Assembly: GCA_014377445.1 (NCBI GenBank)
Contig: JACMPP010000111.1
Location: 1-51,536, forward strand
DNA from: Oligoflexus sp.
Lineage (GTDB): Bacteria > Bdellovibrionota_B > Oligoflexia > Oligoflexales > Oligoflexaceae
DNA length: 51,536 nt
Reading direction: 5' to 3'
How positions within the stretch are numbered: the first letter of the stretch is position 1; every line of letters begins with the position of its first letter. The notes beneath the pieces are model-generated. The model saw only the letters and a list, made by a program, of their open reading frames with translations. It did no database searches and was not told where the DNA came from. Positions 10,081 through 18,488 of the stretch are shown here, in pieces. Position numbers and translations under genes: made by a program.

Positions 10081-10806
10081 ATGAACATCCGTTATATTCT
10101 CCTCGCTGTCCTCAGCCTTTCGGCCTGCAGTCGGGATCGACCGAAGAAGATCAGTCATGACAGTGGTGCCGACAAGTATATCGGACCGGCACCGGCAGAG
10201 GATTCCATTCCTGAGGAATCGCCCCTGCGCATCCGCTCCGAGGTGGGCAGTAACCTACGTTTCGCCGATGGCAATGCCTTGAGCCAGATCTATGCGCGTA
10301 TCTTCCCGCTCCGGACTTACGGATTCGAGACCTGCAAGACACAGAAGCTGGCCAATCGCTTCGATTGCTTTGAGACCATCTTCATCGGTGACGAGCGCCC
10401 CTTCATGGGCATGGTCGATCTTCATTCGCCTCAATTCGGCCGCGGCCCGCAGAATATCCGCCGACCTGAAGACATGACCTTGAATTACATCCGTACCCTG
10501 CGCGTCGCACTCGGTCGCGAATGTGACAATCTCGTTCGCACCGAGACGAAAAACTTTATGGAAGGCAAGCCTGAGCTCAATCTGCTGGTCAAAGCCGAGA
10601 AGCCCAGTCAGGCGGTGTTAGAAGAATTTTTCCGCAAGATCATCGGTATCGAAGGGACCGCTATGCCTGTGAGCTTCGGAGTGGAAGGCTATCTAGCCGC
10701 GTTCGATGAATACCTCGCCGTCAAGGCGGATGCTGACATGAGGCTTAAAGCCTACTTCGGTCTCTGTCTTTCGATCGCCATGGATCCACAGGTCTTTCTT
10801 TATTAA
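10081..10806 (+). CDS. Predicted lipoprotein of the haem-protein/DUF1501 operon
   Basis: 241 residues. The N-terminus is a signal peptide ending in the lipobox LSAC, so the mature protein starts at Cys and is lipid-anchored. The rest is soluble with no motif I recognise; two Cys pairs occur in the middle (ETCKTQ, FDCFET) and near the C-terminus (REC, LCLS). A GGGAGA ribosome site lies at the end of the upstream gene, two bases away. Its place between a c-type haem protein and a DUF1501 protein suggests an accessory subunit of the same exported complex. No function is assigned. Confidence 0.7.
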   Translation: MNIRYILLAVLSLSACSRDRPKKISHDSGADKYIGPAPAEDSIPEESPLRIRSEVGSNLRFADGNALSQIYARIFPLRTYGFETCKTQKLANRFDCFETIFIGDERPFMGMVDLHSPQFGRGPQNIRRPEDMTLNYIRTLRVALGRECDNLVRTETKNFMEGKPELNLLVKAEKPSQAVLEEFFRKIIGIEGTAMPVSFGVEGYLAAFDEYLAVKADADMRLKAYFGLCLSIAMDPQVFLY

Positions 10807-10832
10807 ATAACGCCATACGCAAGGGGTTTCCC

Positions 10833-12233
10833 ATGACAATCGATAGACGAAAACTTTTTCAAATGTCTGCAGCTGCGGGTGCCGCGGGTCTGATTATGCC
10901 TTCTCTAAGCGCGGCGGAGGATGCCCCTCACCCGCGCAGCAATCGCTTTATGCTCTACGTGCACATGGGTTCGAGCTGCGGCATGGCCGCCGGCCTTATT
11001 CAACCGCAAAAGCCAGGATCTTGGCCAACTGGCTACTTTCAAGCGGGAGCGGATGCTGGATCGAATAATCCACTGCTCAACAGTCATACCGAAGCGAGCG
11101 GGCTCGTGTTCCATGATTACCTTAAGTTTCTCGCTCCGATGGCAAAGGACATGTGCTTAGTCAATGGCACGCCTACATCTCTGGATCATTTCGTTGCTTA
11201 CAACCTGCAGACCCGCGGGAGCCCCCTGGGCAATGTCGCCCCTATGTGGCCAATGGCCGTAGCTGAATTCATGCGCAGCGATGCACGCAAGAATCCAATC
11301 GTTCTCACCTCAGGCAGCAAATCGCCTAGCGTTGGCCATACTACCTCGATCCGAGCTGCTAACCTCGGTGAATTCCAGACGATCACCACCGATGCCAATA
11401 GCATTCGCGATATGAAGCTGGAGCCGTTTTCAAATATTCTGAAAAAACGTTTTGCAGGCCTAAAGCCTGGCAGCGTGTGGGTCGATCCCAGTATAGGGGA
11501 TCAGGCCGCCTATCAAATCAGTACACTCTCTACGGGGATGCCCGAACTATTATCTGCCAAGGATGACATTGCAGCCTTGCAGCTTAAGCTGAACGCTGCT
11601 TCTGTAAGCGCTCACGTTGCAGCCTGCGCAGAGAGTGGAGCTATAGCCGGCAATGCGGCTGACAGCTTTCGAAATCAGCTCGTCCTTGCCGGCATTATGG
11701 CGAAAACAGGAATAGCAAGCGGCATGACGATCGATGCCATCTCAGAAGACACGCATGGTGGAGGAGCCGACGTTGATACGGCACGCCACGCTGCAGGACG
11801 ATGGGCATTGCTCTCGCTCTTTTGGCAATGGATCAAATCTGTTGGTCTCGATGATGATGTGATGATAGTCGTCGGTCAGGAGTTTGCCCGATCGCCCTAC
11901 AACAAAGATTTCGTCAATGCCACGATCCGAGGTCTCGATGGAGCCAGCGTTCAAATCGTATCTCCTGGCCGCGATCATTCGTTCAGTATGGGCATGATGT
12001 TCATCAACGCGAAGGTTCCGTCCGGTGGACGTATCGGTGTGATCGGTAGCAATATGGTTCCTCAGGCTAGCAAAGATGCCAAAGGCACAGTGGATCCTAG
12101 TGCCAAAGAGTTTTCTTCCGAAAGTATCGTCGGCAGCATGCTGATGCGCTGCTTCGATGACCTTTTCCCTACGGAGCGTATGGTCCGCAAACACTGGCCG
12201 ACTTTTGTCCCAAATTCCGTGATCTTGGCATGA
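10833..12233 (+). CDS. DUF1501-family exported protein
   Basis: 466 residues. The N-terminus, DRRKLFQMSAAAGAAG, is a Tat-like signal with the Arg pair placed as in DUF1501 proteins. The family pattern is visible in the second half: an SEDTHGG segment, then VMIVVGQEFARSPYN, then GRDHS, then GRIGVIGS near the C-terminus. DUF1501 proteins belong to the alkaline-phosphatase/sulfatase-like superfamily, but their activity is largely unproven. The stop overlaps the next start by four bases (ATGA), so translation is probably coupled to the dihaem lipoprotein. Together with 8525-10078 this is the common pairing of a haem-motif DUF1588/1585-type protein with DUF1501. Confidence 0.75.
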   Translation: MTIDRRKLFQMSAAAGAAGLIMPSLSAAEDAPHPRSNRFMLYVHMGSSCGMAAGLIQPQKPGSWPTGYFQAGADAGSNNPLLNSHTEASGLVFHDYLKFLAPMAKDMCLVNGTPTSLDHFVAYNLQTRGSPLGNVAPMWPMAVAEFMRSDARKNPIVLTSGSKSPSVGHTTSIRAANLGEFQTITTDANSIRDMKLEPFSNILKKRFAGLKPGSVWVDPSIGDQAAYQISTLSTGMPELLSAKDDIAALQLKLNAASVSAHVAACAESGAIAGNAADSFRNQLVLAGIMAKTGIASGMTIDAISEDTHGGGADVDTARHAAGRWALLSLFWQWIKSVGLDDDVMIVVGQEFARSPYNKDFVNATIRGLDGASVQIVSPGRDHSFSMGMMFINAKVPSGGRIGVIGSNMVPQASKDAKGTVDPSAKEFSSESIVGSMLMRCFDDLFPTERMVRKHWPTFVPNSVILA

Positions 12234-13522
12234 GGTACCGCATGTATAAATCGTGGCAAGGCTTGAGCTTGAGTCTTCTTACTCTCAGCCTCAGTTGCTC
12301 CAGTCAGAAGGGTCCAAGGATCTCAATCGCCCCCAAGGCGCCACTTAAGTTGCCATCGGCCGATTATACAGGACCTCAGCTCTCCGATCTTCTACCCGAT
12401 GAGGCCAGTCAACAGAGTTTTGACTTCACCAAGCCCTATGAAGCGGTGTTCAGCAGCGAGGCCAAAGTCGTCTTCGCTCATGGCGATGGGCGCTCCATCA
12501 CTTACGATGCGGCACTCAAAGCTTGGTCGTCTTCGGTCTTGAGTCCGAGGCGTGGTGAGTACGACGTCTACTACGATTTTCTCGATCAGGGTCACGTGGG
12601 TCTGAGTGCGAGCGAACTCACCCTTCGCCGGCAGGCTGGCCCCACTGTGCTTTCGGACCGGCCGCCCGAGCTGACCAACGAGAGTCCTATCGGCTTCAAC
12701 CCAGGATTTGCTGGAGTGCTCGACAAAACGGTGCTGATGACCGTCCGAGCCGATGGTGTCGCCGCGAAAGTCTACAAAAGCGAGAGCTTTCCCGCTGCGA
12801 CCAAGCAAGTCGCTCCCTGCAACGCCGCCTGTCTGCTCTGGGCCCTTGCTGACAATGAGCTGCGCATCCTCGAGCCGGATGGAACGTGGCGTAAGATCGC
12901 GCTCCCTATCGCTCTCGAACCCGACGTGAAACGCATCGCTCTTTATTTCCAGCCTGACGCAAAGACTCCGGTTCTTAAATCTATGCTGACAGTCGCCAAC
13001 TCGGGCGCTATAAAAATTTATGTCAACGTCCCTCTGCGAGCCCTCCCTACTTGGGAGGATGTGAAACTTATCAGCGAACGCTTTTGTGTATCCTGTCACC
13101 TGGATGATGGCTTCGAGAACCCTGAGACTTGGAGCGCTTTGAAGATCTCGCTAATCAGTCGACTGAAAGCCACGGCAAAAGCCGATTCGCCTATGCCTCC
13201 TCCAGAAACCCTTTTGGGGAAAGAGATGAGTCTCGCCGACAAGACCGTCCTCATCACCTGGTTGGGAACGATCGCAGCGACCACGCGAGGCTCGCTGGGC
13301 AATGTCCCAGGGGATTTCGTCGATAAAGCGATCGATGGCGAACTCAAAGTCGTCGGCGACAAATACTGCCTTAGCTGCCATGCAGATGCGAATCGCCTCT
13401 TGTTTTGGAAATCGAAGCAGGGAGACATAGGCACGCGAGTGACCAGTGGCAGCATGCCCAAGAATACGATGATGCCGGATGCTGACAAGAAAAAGCTTCT
13501 GGATTTGGTCAAGGCACTCTAA
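12230..13522 (+). CDS. Dihaem c-type cytochrome-like lipoprotein
   Basis: 430 residues from ATG 12230, overlapping the upstream stop; an in-frame ATG at 12242 is equally possible. A hydrophobic leader ends at a Cys (LSLSC), a loose lipobox. The first ~270 residues are soluble and beta-rich with no known domain. Two haem-binding motifs follow: CVSCH at 286-290 and CLSCH at 380-384. Each is followed by a cytochrome-c-like segment with a possible Met ligand (SPMPPPE; NTMMPDADKK). Last gene of the operon, followed by a strong hairpin at 13538-13563. Likely an outer or periplasmic electron carrier for the operon product. Confidence 0.75.
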   Translation: MRYRMYKSWQGLSLSLLTLSLSCSSQKGPRISIAPKAPLKLPSADYTGPQLSDLLPDEASQQSFDFTKPYEAVFSSEAKVVFAHGDGRSITYDAALKAWSSSVLSPRRGEYDVYYDFLDQGHVGLSASELTLRRQAGPTVLSDRPPELTNESPIGFNPGFAGVLDKTVLMTVRADGVAAKVYKSESFPAATKQVAPCNAACLLWALADNELRILEPDGTWRKIALPIALEPDVKRIALYFQPDAKTPVLKSMLTVANSGAIKIYVNVPLRALPTWEDVKLISERFCVSCHLDDGFENPETWSALKISLISRLKATAKADSPMPPPETLLGKEMSLADKTVLITWLGTIAATTRGSLGNVPGDFVDKAIDGELKVVGDKYCLSCHADANRLLFWKSKQGDIGTRVTSGSMPKNTMMPDADKKKLLDLVKAL

Positions 13523-13537
13523 AACCTTCGCCGCCAA

Positions 13538-13563
13538 TTAATCTCGCGCTTTGCGCGAGTTAA
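13538..13563. terminator. Bidirectional terminator between converging operons
   Basis: CTCGCGC (13543-13549), loop TTT, GCGCGAG (13553-13559), extended outward by TTAA on both sides. It lies between the stop of the dihaem lipoprotein gene and the stop of the converging minus-strand operon. The symmetrical TTAA ends mean neither strand has a long U-run. Confidence 0.6.
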
Positions 13564-13597
13564 TGGGTAAATATCTCAAACCCCTTCGCATAAAGGC

Positions 13598-13924
13598 TTA
13601 CGCGGCAGCCTTCCCTTGAACCACCGCTGCCACAAGCTCTCGAATCTTTTCACGACCTCCAAACTGCCTCTGAAGGGTTTGGATTTTACGCCCAAGCACT
13701 TGGCTTGGGTTCATTCGAATGACTTTGGATACCACATTTTTCCGAGCCGTCAGACCGCCCTCGATTTTCATCATGCTCATCAGAATGTAGGCTGAGAACA
13801 AGCAAGATATCGTCGTCCTTCTCCCTTTGGCTTTGCCGAGAAAACTTAGATATAGTCTGTCCCAAACCTTGATCGAAACGTCTTCTTGAGTCCACTCAAG
13901 GAAAGGCGCTTCGATAGGAGCCAA
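13598..13924 (-). CDS. Small protein of unknown function, last gene of the operon
   Basis: 108 residues from a TTG at 13922-13924, three bases after the stop of the upstream gene. I do not recognise it. It has a central mildly hydrophobic stretch (SCLFSAYILMSMMK) and a basic, helix-prone C-terminal part (NPSQVLGRKIQTLQRQF, ending KAAA). The tight spacing with the genes above and the terminator below support it being real. The TTG start and lack of homology recall keep confidence low; an internal start is possible. Confidence 0.45.
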   Translation of the reverse strand: MAPIEAPFLEWTQEDVSIKVWDRLYLSFLGKAKGRRTTISCLFSAYILMSMMKIEGGLTARKNVVSKVIRMNPSQVLGRKIQTLQRQFGGREKIRELVAAVVQGKAAA

Positions 13925-13927
13925 TGA

Positions 13928-14593
13928 CTACGTGGCAAAGAGCAGATAGGCGATGTAACCCACGACCAGCCCCAAACCAACAAGAACCAGATAGAAAGGC
14001 AGGCGCCAGTTGAAGGGCTCGGGCTCTGACTTCATATTCACCAGGATGTGGCTTATGGCAGTCGGATGGTAGTCAGGAATCGTCAGAAAGCTATAGCTTG
14101 GGAGATTCACCATCTCCTGCAATTTAATTCTCGGCTGGGACTTGGCCTTCTTCGCTATCGCTTTAAAATCCTCTTCGACATCTTCCATCGACTTGCCGAG
14201 GATGCGTGCGATCTGTTCGTGCGTGAACTGATAGCGATAGCTCAACAAAGCCGTCAAGGCACGAATAATCCCCATGTCCTGGAGAAGGATCTCCAGCGGG
14301 TAGTAGACACTGACCTTAAGAACGTCATTATACTGATTGCGAAAGTAGGTTTCGAGAAAGGAACGCTCGATCCCGCGCTGAGCGTCGTAATTAATTTCGT
14401 AGGCATAAGCAAAGAGTTCGACCTGAATATCGTCCTGCGTCCAGCTCGACATAAGGTCGCGGTGGATATGATCGCAGACTTCGTTGGTAATGATCCCCGC
14501 ACGACTCCGGTCCCCCGTCACCCGAAAGATAAAATCGGTGAGAGCAGACTTTTGGCTTTCGATAAACTCTGCGGAAGGATCGCTGATTACCAT
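13928..14593 (-). CDS. Sigma-factor-like protein with C-terminal membrane anchor
   Basis: 221 residues. Residues ~10-90 follow the helical pattern of sigma-70 region 2 (ALTDFIFRVTGDRSRAG...). Residues ~115-155 look like region 4: a short YRYQFTHEQIARILGKSMEDVEEDF helix-turn-helix with the usual E-x-I-A-x-x-L-G-x-S pattern. After a linker, residues ~197-218 form one transmembrane helix (FYLVLVGLGLVVGYIAYLLF) at the extreme C-terminus. ECF sigma factors are normally soluble, so a membrane-tethered form is unusual and would have to act at the membrane or be released by proteolysis. The start is two bases after the stop of the Lnb-like gene, with GAGG upstream. Region-2 similarity is weak, so it could be a membrane HTH protein unrelated to sigma factors. 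Confidence 0.6.
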   Translation of the reverse strand: MVISDPSAEFIESQKSALTDFIFRVTGDRSRAGIITNEVCDHIHRDLMSSWTQDDIQVELFAYAYEINYDAQRGIERSFLETYFRNQYNDVLKVSVYYPLEILLQDMGIIRALTALLSYRYQFTHEQIARILGKSMEDVEEDFKAIAKKAKSQPRIKLQEMVNLPSYSFLTIPDYHPTAISHILVNMKSEPEPFNWRLPFYLVLVGLGLVVGYIAYLLFAT

Positions 14594-14595
14594 TC

Positions 14596-15909
14596 TTAGG
14601 CCTCTATCCTGGGCTTGTTCTCTTCACGCCTGATACCGACCCGAAAGATCATCAGGAGTATAGCCACGTAAGGAGGCAGGAGGAAGACGCTCACTCGATT
14701 GACGTTCTGTTCGATCACACCGAAGGCACGCAGACAGGGCATGAGAATACTCACGATGATGTGCACCAGGAGATAGGCGCGGGCAAAATTCCAGGCGACT
14801 GGACTCAATTTGAGCGGCCGGGCTTTGATGAAGATCATAAGGGCCAGAATAAATGCGAAGACATCGATTGGCCAGAACAAGAGTTGGTTCGCATTATGAT
14901 GAAGATCGAGGTGATCCGAGATCGCCCAACTCAGCGCCATCACAAAGCCCCAGAGGGCTCCAAATCCGAGCCAAAGACTCGCCAGTGCCCCGAACGAACG
15001 GTAGAGAAGCCGTGATGGTTCGGCCTTCTTCTGTTGAAAGAAGAGCCCGAAGACGAGAGGAATGAGCGGAACGCCGCCAAAGATCAGCATGAACGAATAA
15101 GCAAGCTTGGGATAAGCATCGGGCCGTGGATGCTCGACGAGTGTGTGTCCTCCGGTCAGCAGGGGGCTCTTGTCTTTCGAATATTCAAGTAGAACCGAAC
15201 GAAGATAAAGCGGATGAAACATCGTTTCCCAAGCCGTCGCGAAACGATCGAGATTGCTGTTCATGCCGAAATCCAAAAGAACATCCATGCCTGGATTTGA
15301 TTCGTAGCCGTCCATCACGAAGTCGCGAAAGGTCTTATTGCTGATCACTTCGGAATATTGCTCTTTCAAGACTCCACCGAGCGCCTCGTCGATATAGTTG
15401 CGAGGGCGAGTCGAACAATTATCAAAGAAGTATTGGTAGGAATAACCCCGATTTTCGGGCCTTGCATTCCATTCCAGACGTTTGAGCAGAGTCTCTTTCT
15501 GCGCCGGGGTCAGGGTAAGCTTGTCTTCCCAGACAGTGCGGCTGTCGTATTTATAAATACGCATCGCGTTGGCAAAGGGATAGACCGAGAGCGTGTATGT
15601 GAGATGACCTTTGTAAAAATTAAAAGCAAAGGTCACCGGCCCATCGTCAAAACTGAAAGTCCCCCAGTTGTAGACCATATCGCTGTATTTGCGATGATCC
15701 ACGACACGGATCGCCGTGTGTCCAAAGTTATCGTAAACCATGTGCCCGACATCTATGGTGTGAAGATAGATGTCGACCTGATCCATATCATTCGCAAGAG
15801 AATTAATTGTCTCCGCTTCTTGCGCCTGAACCGGAACTGTTAAAAAAAAACTTAGAAAGTAGCCGCCGATCAACATGCGACACAAGTGAGCAAGGAGACC
15901 TCGGGTCAT
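14596..15909 (-). CDS. DUF4105 / Lnb-like membrane protein
   Basis: 437 residues. A signal peptide or first membrane helix ends near VQAQE. Residues ~40-260 match the DUF4105 pattern: a HMVYDNFGHTAIRV segment and YFFDNCSTRPRNYID, giving the likely catalytic His and Cys outside the inner membrane. Four to five transmembrane helices follow (~285-425). This is the layout of Lnb, an alternative lipoprotein N-acyltransferase; the DUF4105 domain is now described as its periplasmic part. It would act after Lgt and LspA on lipoproteins, and lgt lies at 33803-34654. Related DUF4105 proteins exist without a proven role, so the exact reaction is inferred. The start overlaps the thioesterase stop by four bases. 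Confidence 0.75.
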   Translation of the reverse strand: MTRGLLAHLCRMLIGGYFLSFFLTVPVQAQEAETINSLANDMDQVDIYLHTIDVGHMVYDNFGHTAIRVVDHRKYSDMVYNWGTFSFDDGPVTFAFNFYKGHLTYTLSVYPFANAMRIYKYDSRTVWEDKLTLTPAQKETLLKRLEWNARPENRGYSYQYFFDNCSTRPRNYIDEALGGVLKEQYSEVISNKTFRDFVMDGYESNPGMDVLLDFGMNSNLDRFATAWETMFHPLYLRSVLLEYSKDKSPLLTGGHTLVEHPRPDAYPKLAYSFMLIFGGVPLIPLVFGLFFQQKKAEPSRLLYRSFGALASLWLGFGALWGFVMALSWAISDHLDLHHNANQLLFWPIDVFAFILALMIFIKARPLKLSPVAWNFARAYLLVHIIVSILMPCLRAFGVIEQNVNRVSVFLLPPYVAILLMIFRVGIRREENKPRIEA

Positions 15910-16421
15910 GGCACATCTTTCTGATTGGCGCGTTCTGCGTTTTGTTTCTTCAGTTCGAGACGGGATATGCGTCGAAACTTGGCTTCTTCATAACGACGCT
16001 TTTGATCGAGCGATGATGGAATAACCTGGGGAATGCCGGTGGGACGACTATGACTATCGAGAGCGACCATGGTCACGTAGGCGCTCGCCGTATGGAAGTA
16101 TTCCCCTGTGCGCGGGTTTTCGGCTGTGACCTTGACACCTACTTCGCAGCTTGTGGTCCAGACGTAATTCACCGAAGCCTTCAAAGTGACGATCCAGCCC
16201 AATTTGATCGGAGCCAGAAATTCCAGGGCATCGACCGAGGCGGTCACAACCTGTTTGTTCGCATGCCGTTCCGCACAGATCGCAGCCGCAATATCGACCC
16301 AGGACATGATCACGCCACCGAATACGGTCCCGATCGCATTCGTATGCTGGGGAAGGACCATTTCTGTCATGATTGCTTCACTGAGGTTCGACGCTTTATC
16401 AGGAATTAGCGACTTGGCCAT
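15906..16421 (-). CDS. Acyl-CoA thioesterase, hotdog fold
   Basis: 171 residues, typical for the YciA/BFIT-type thioesterases that hydrolyse acyl-CoA in the cytoplasm. The family signature is clear: HTNAIGTVFGGVIMSWVD (substrate-loop Asn and catalytic Asp region), then ASVDALEFLAPIKLG, then a T-A-S-A-Y-V-T-M-V-A strand. AAGGA lies about nine bases before the ATG. The start lies within the last codons of the diguanylate cyclase gene and the stop overlaps the Lnb-like gene, so these are co-translated. A link to acyl supply for the neighbouring membrane enzyme is only a guess. Confidence 0.85.
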   Translation of the reverse strand: MAKSLIPDKASNLSEAIMTEMVLPQHTNAIGTVFGGVIMSWVDIAAAICAERHANKQVVTASVDALEFLAPIKLGWIVTLKASVNYVWTTSCEVGVKVTAENPRTGEYFHTASAYVTMVALDSHSRPTGIPQVIPSSLDQKRRYEEAKFRRISRLELKKQNAERANQKDVP

Positions 16422-17485
16422 ACTTTCTGGTCCTTTTGAGGAGATGGAGGCGAATAACTAGCAACCGTGGGGGCCAGAAAGCTCTGATTCTTGCCGCGAC
16501 GTTTGCTCTCATACATACATTCGTCGGCTATCGCTATCAATCGCTCTTTTTCATCAGCATGTTCGGGGAACGCTGCGACGCCGATCGAACTCGTGACCTG
16601 CGCAATCGCATCTTTCGCCACAACGAACTTGGCTTTCTCAATCCGCTCCTGAATACGATTCGCGGTCCTAAGGCCGGTAGCCGAATCCGCTTCGATCAGA
16701 ATCACCACAAATTCATCGCCGCCAAAGCGGAAAACCAAGTCCACATCGCGCACAGTCGCCCGGATAATCGCCGCGACTTCGCGGAGTACCTGGCTGCCGG
16801 CGAGGTGACCGAAGTTATCGTTGACCGGCTTGAAGTTGTCGAGATCGATGAAGAGCAGACAGAAGCTTGAACCGTAACGCAAAGATCGCTTGGTTTCACG
16901 ATCGAGGGCGACGTCCATATACCGGTGATTATAGAGCCCGGTAAGATCGTCGAGATGAAGGAGGGTTTGGGTCTCGGTCATGCGCGAGAACCAGCGATAG
17001 GTGTTCTGGAGCTGTCTCACCAGAAAATCGATCGCCACATCGGTACTCTCAGCGGGTCGATCGGTATCGAGCCAAAAGAGAACGTAAGTCTCCACATCGT
17101 TGTCGCCGAGGAGCGCAAAATTTACATTCCGCCCCTCCATTTGCAGACTATTCACGCCTTCCGAATAGTCGTTGGCGTTGGCATTCGCCTGAAACTGATT
17201 CAGACGACCGATGATAGTTTTGATCCGCACATCGTTGAAATAATCCAAGGCGTCAAATCCAGGGACTTTCACCAATTGACTCTTCTGATCCCGCGTTCGC
17301 TTGAGGAGTGCCATCGTCGTGACCGCAAAGTTCTTGTGAAAGAGCTGCATTGTCCGTTCGATCAGACTGCCGATGTGGGTCTCGCGCCAGAGAGCTTCCG
17401 CACCCGCCAGGGTCTTCGCAAAGACTTCTGCGGTCGTGCCGGGACGCGCCTTCAAAGTTGGGGTCGGCTTAGGCTTAGTCTGCAT
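16406..17485 (-). CDS. GGDEF diguanylate cyclase
   Basis: About 359 residues from ATG 17485, which has GGAG at good spacing; an ATG six bases upstream sits too close to it. Residues ~20-180 resemble a GAF-type sensor domain without membrane helices, so the protein should be cytoplasmic. The GGDEF domain begins at DDLTGLYNHRY, and RFGGDEF lies near residues 253-259. An RDVD I-site sits five residues before GGDEF, so product inhibition by c-di-GMP is expected. The enzyme makes c-di-GMP from two GTP. It follows the prepilin peptidase gene by nine bases, a plausible link between c-di-GMP and pilus function. Confidence 0.92.
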   Translation of the reverse strand: MQTKPKPTPTLKARPGTTAEVFAKTLAGAEALWRETHIGSLIERTMQLFHKNFAVTTMALLKRTRDQKSQLVKVPGFDALDYFNDVRIKTIIGRLNQFQANANANDYSEGVNSLQMEGRNVNFALLGDNDVETYVLFWLDTDRPAESTDVAIDFLVRQLQNTYRWFSRMTETQTLLHLDDLTGLYNHRYMDVALDRETKRSLRYGSSFCLLFIDLDNFKPVNDNFGHLAGSQVLREVAAIIRATVRDVDLVFRFGGDEFVVILIEADSATGLRTANRIQERIEKAKFVVAKDAIAQVTSSIGVAAFPEHADEKERLIAIADECMYESKRRGKNQSFLAPTVASYSPPSPQKDQKVWPSR

Positions 17486-17500
17486 AAACATAGCTCCGCG

Positions 17501-18340
17501 TTAGAAGGTAATGAGATAATCCGCGAGTTGGTGCCCGAAGAGCAGGAGAAAGATCGCCGCCAGAGAAAGGAATGGCCCAAAGGGTAATTTTAGTTTCATA
17601 TCCTTTTTCTTGCGACTGATCAAAATTAAGCTGATCCCGACGATTGACCCTAGCATGGAAGCCCAGAAAATAGTCGTCAACACCGCTTGGTAACCCAGCC
17701 AACCCCCAATTCCCGCCAGAAGCTTGACATCCCCCAAACCAAGCCCATATTCTTTGCGGACCAAAAAGTAGATCCAGGCGACCGCGTAAAATATTCCACC
17801 ACCCAGGACGATACCAATCAGGCTGCTTTTCAGATCCAGTTCCGGGTGAAAGCAGGCTACCAGAGGAGCGAGAGCGATCATGGGCAGACTTAAAACATCG
17901 GGAATGATCTGGTGCTCAAGGTCGATGACCGAGCAGATCAGGAGCACACTGCAAAAGACGATGCCGTGCGCGAAGCGAAGCAGGTCAGCGGAATTAAAAA
18001 CCACGTTTCCATCGCTGAGGGAGACGAAGGGAAAGGACCAGTAAATGATGACCCAGAGAATAGCTGTTCCTAATTCGACCAAAGGGTACTGGACGGAGAT
18101 TTTCGTCCCGCAGCAAGCCGCTTTGCCTCGCAAGAAGAGCCAGGAAAGAATGGGTATATTATGCCAGGACGGTATAGCTGCTCCACAGCCAGGACAGTGC
18201 GATCGGCTTGTCTTCCAGAAAATGCCCCTTGGTATGCGATAAATGCATACGTTGAAAAAGCTCCCAAACAGTGCGCCGAACGCAAAAACGAACCAGCTCA
18301 CGGGACTGAGAAGCATGGCAATTAAGTCGAACCTGTGCAT
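17501..18340 (-). CDS. pilD: Prepilin peptidase / N-methyltransferase (type A24)
   Basis: 279 residues, an inner membrane aspartic protease that cleaves and N-methylates type IV prepilins and pseudopilins. The N-terminal domain has GSFFNVCIYRIPR and a zinc-binding region starting CPGC. The two catalytic Asp are in SVIDLEHQIIPD and GLGLGDVKLL (the GxGD motif). Several membrane helices fill the rest. The second half of the zinc motif reads KAACCGTKIS, two adjacent Cys instead of the usual CxxC, so zinc coordination may differ. The gene heads a minus-strand operon; mutS2 diverges from it. A pseudopilin-like gene lies at 23550-24233. Confidence 0.93.
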   Translation of the reverse strand: MHRFDLIAMLLSPVSWFVFAFGALFGSFFNVCIYRIPRGIFWKTSRSHCPGCGAAIPSWHNIPILSWLFLRGKAACCGTKISVQYPLVELGTAILWVIIYWSFPFVSLSDGNVVFNSADLLRFAHGIVFCSVLLICSVIDLEHQIIPDVLSLPMIALAPLVACFHPELDLKSSLIGIVLGGGIFYAVAWIYFLVRKEYGLGLGDVKLLAGIGGWLGYQAVLTTIFWASMLGSIVGISLILISRKKKDMKLKLPFGPFLSLAAIFLLLFGHQLADYLITF

Positions 18341-18382
18341 GAAACCTCACAGAGCCTGGTTGTAGCTGTCAAAATGATATCG

Positions 18383-18425
18383 AAACTATTATATTCACTC
18401 TCAAAAAAATAAGAAAACTATTATA
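18383..18425. promoter_or_regulatory. Direct repeat in the pilD/mutS2 divergent promoter region
   Basis: The 11-mer AAACTATTATA occurs at 18383-18393 and 18415-18425, a 32 bp period, close to three helical turns. Each copy carries a TATTATA segment that could serve as a -10 element. The 148 bp region is the only promoter space for both pilD (minus) and mutS2 (plus). It could be a pair of regulator sites or a chance AT-rich repeat. Confidence 0.4.
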
Positions 18426-18488
18426 ACGAAAAGCTTCGCCGGCACCTCACGGCCCGGCTCGAGCAGACCCTGCAAAGGAATCGACTGA

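Noticed and set aside
12392..13099. 235-codon frame antisense to the dihaem lipoprotein gene
   Set aside because: Lies opposite a gene with clear haem motifs and operon coupling; no domain.
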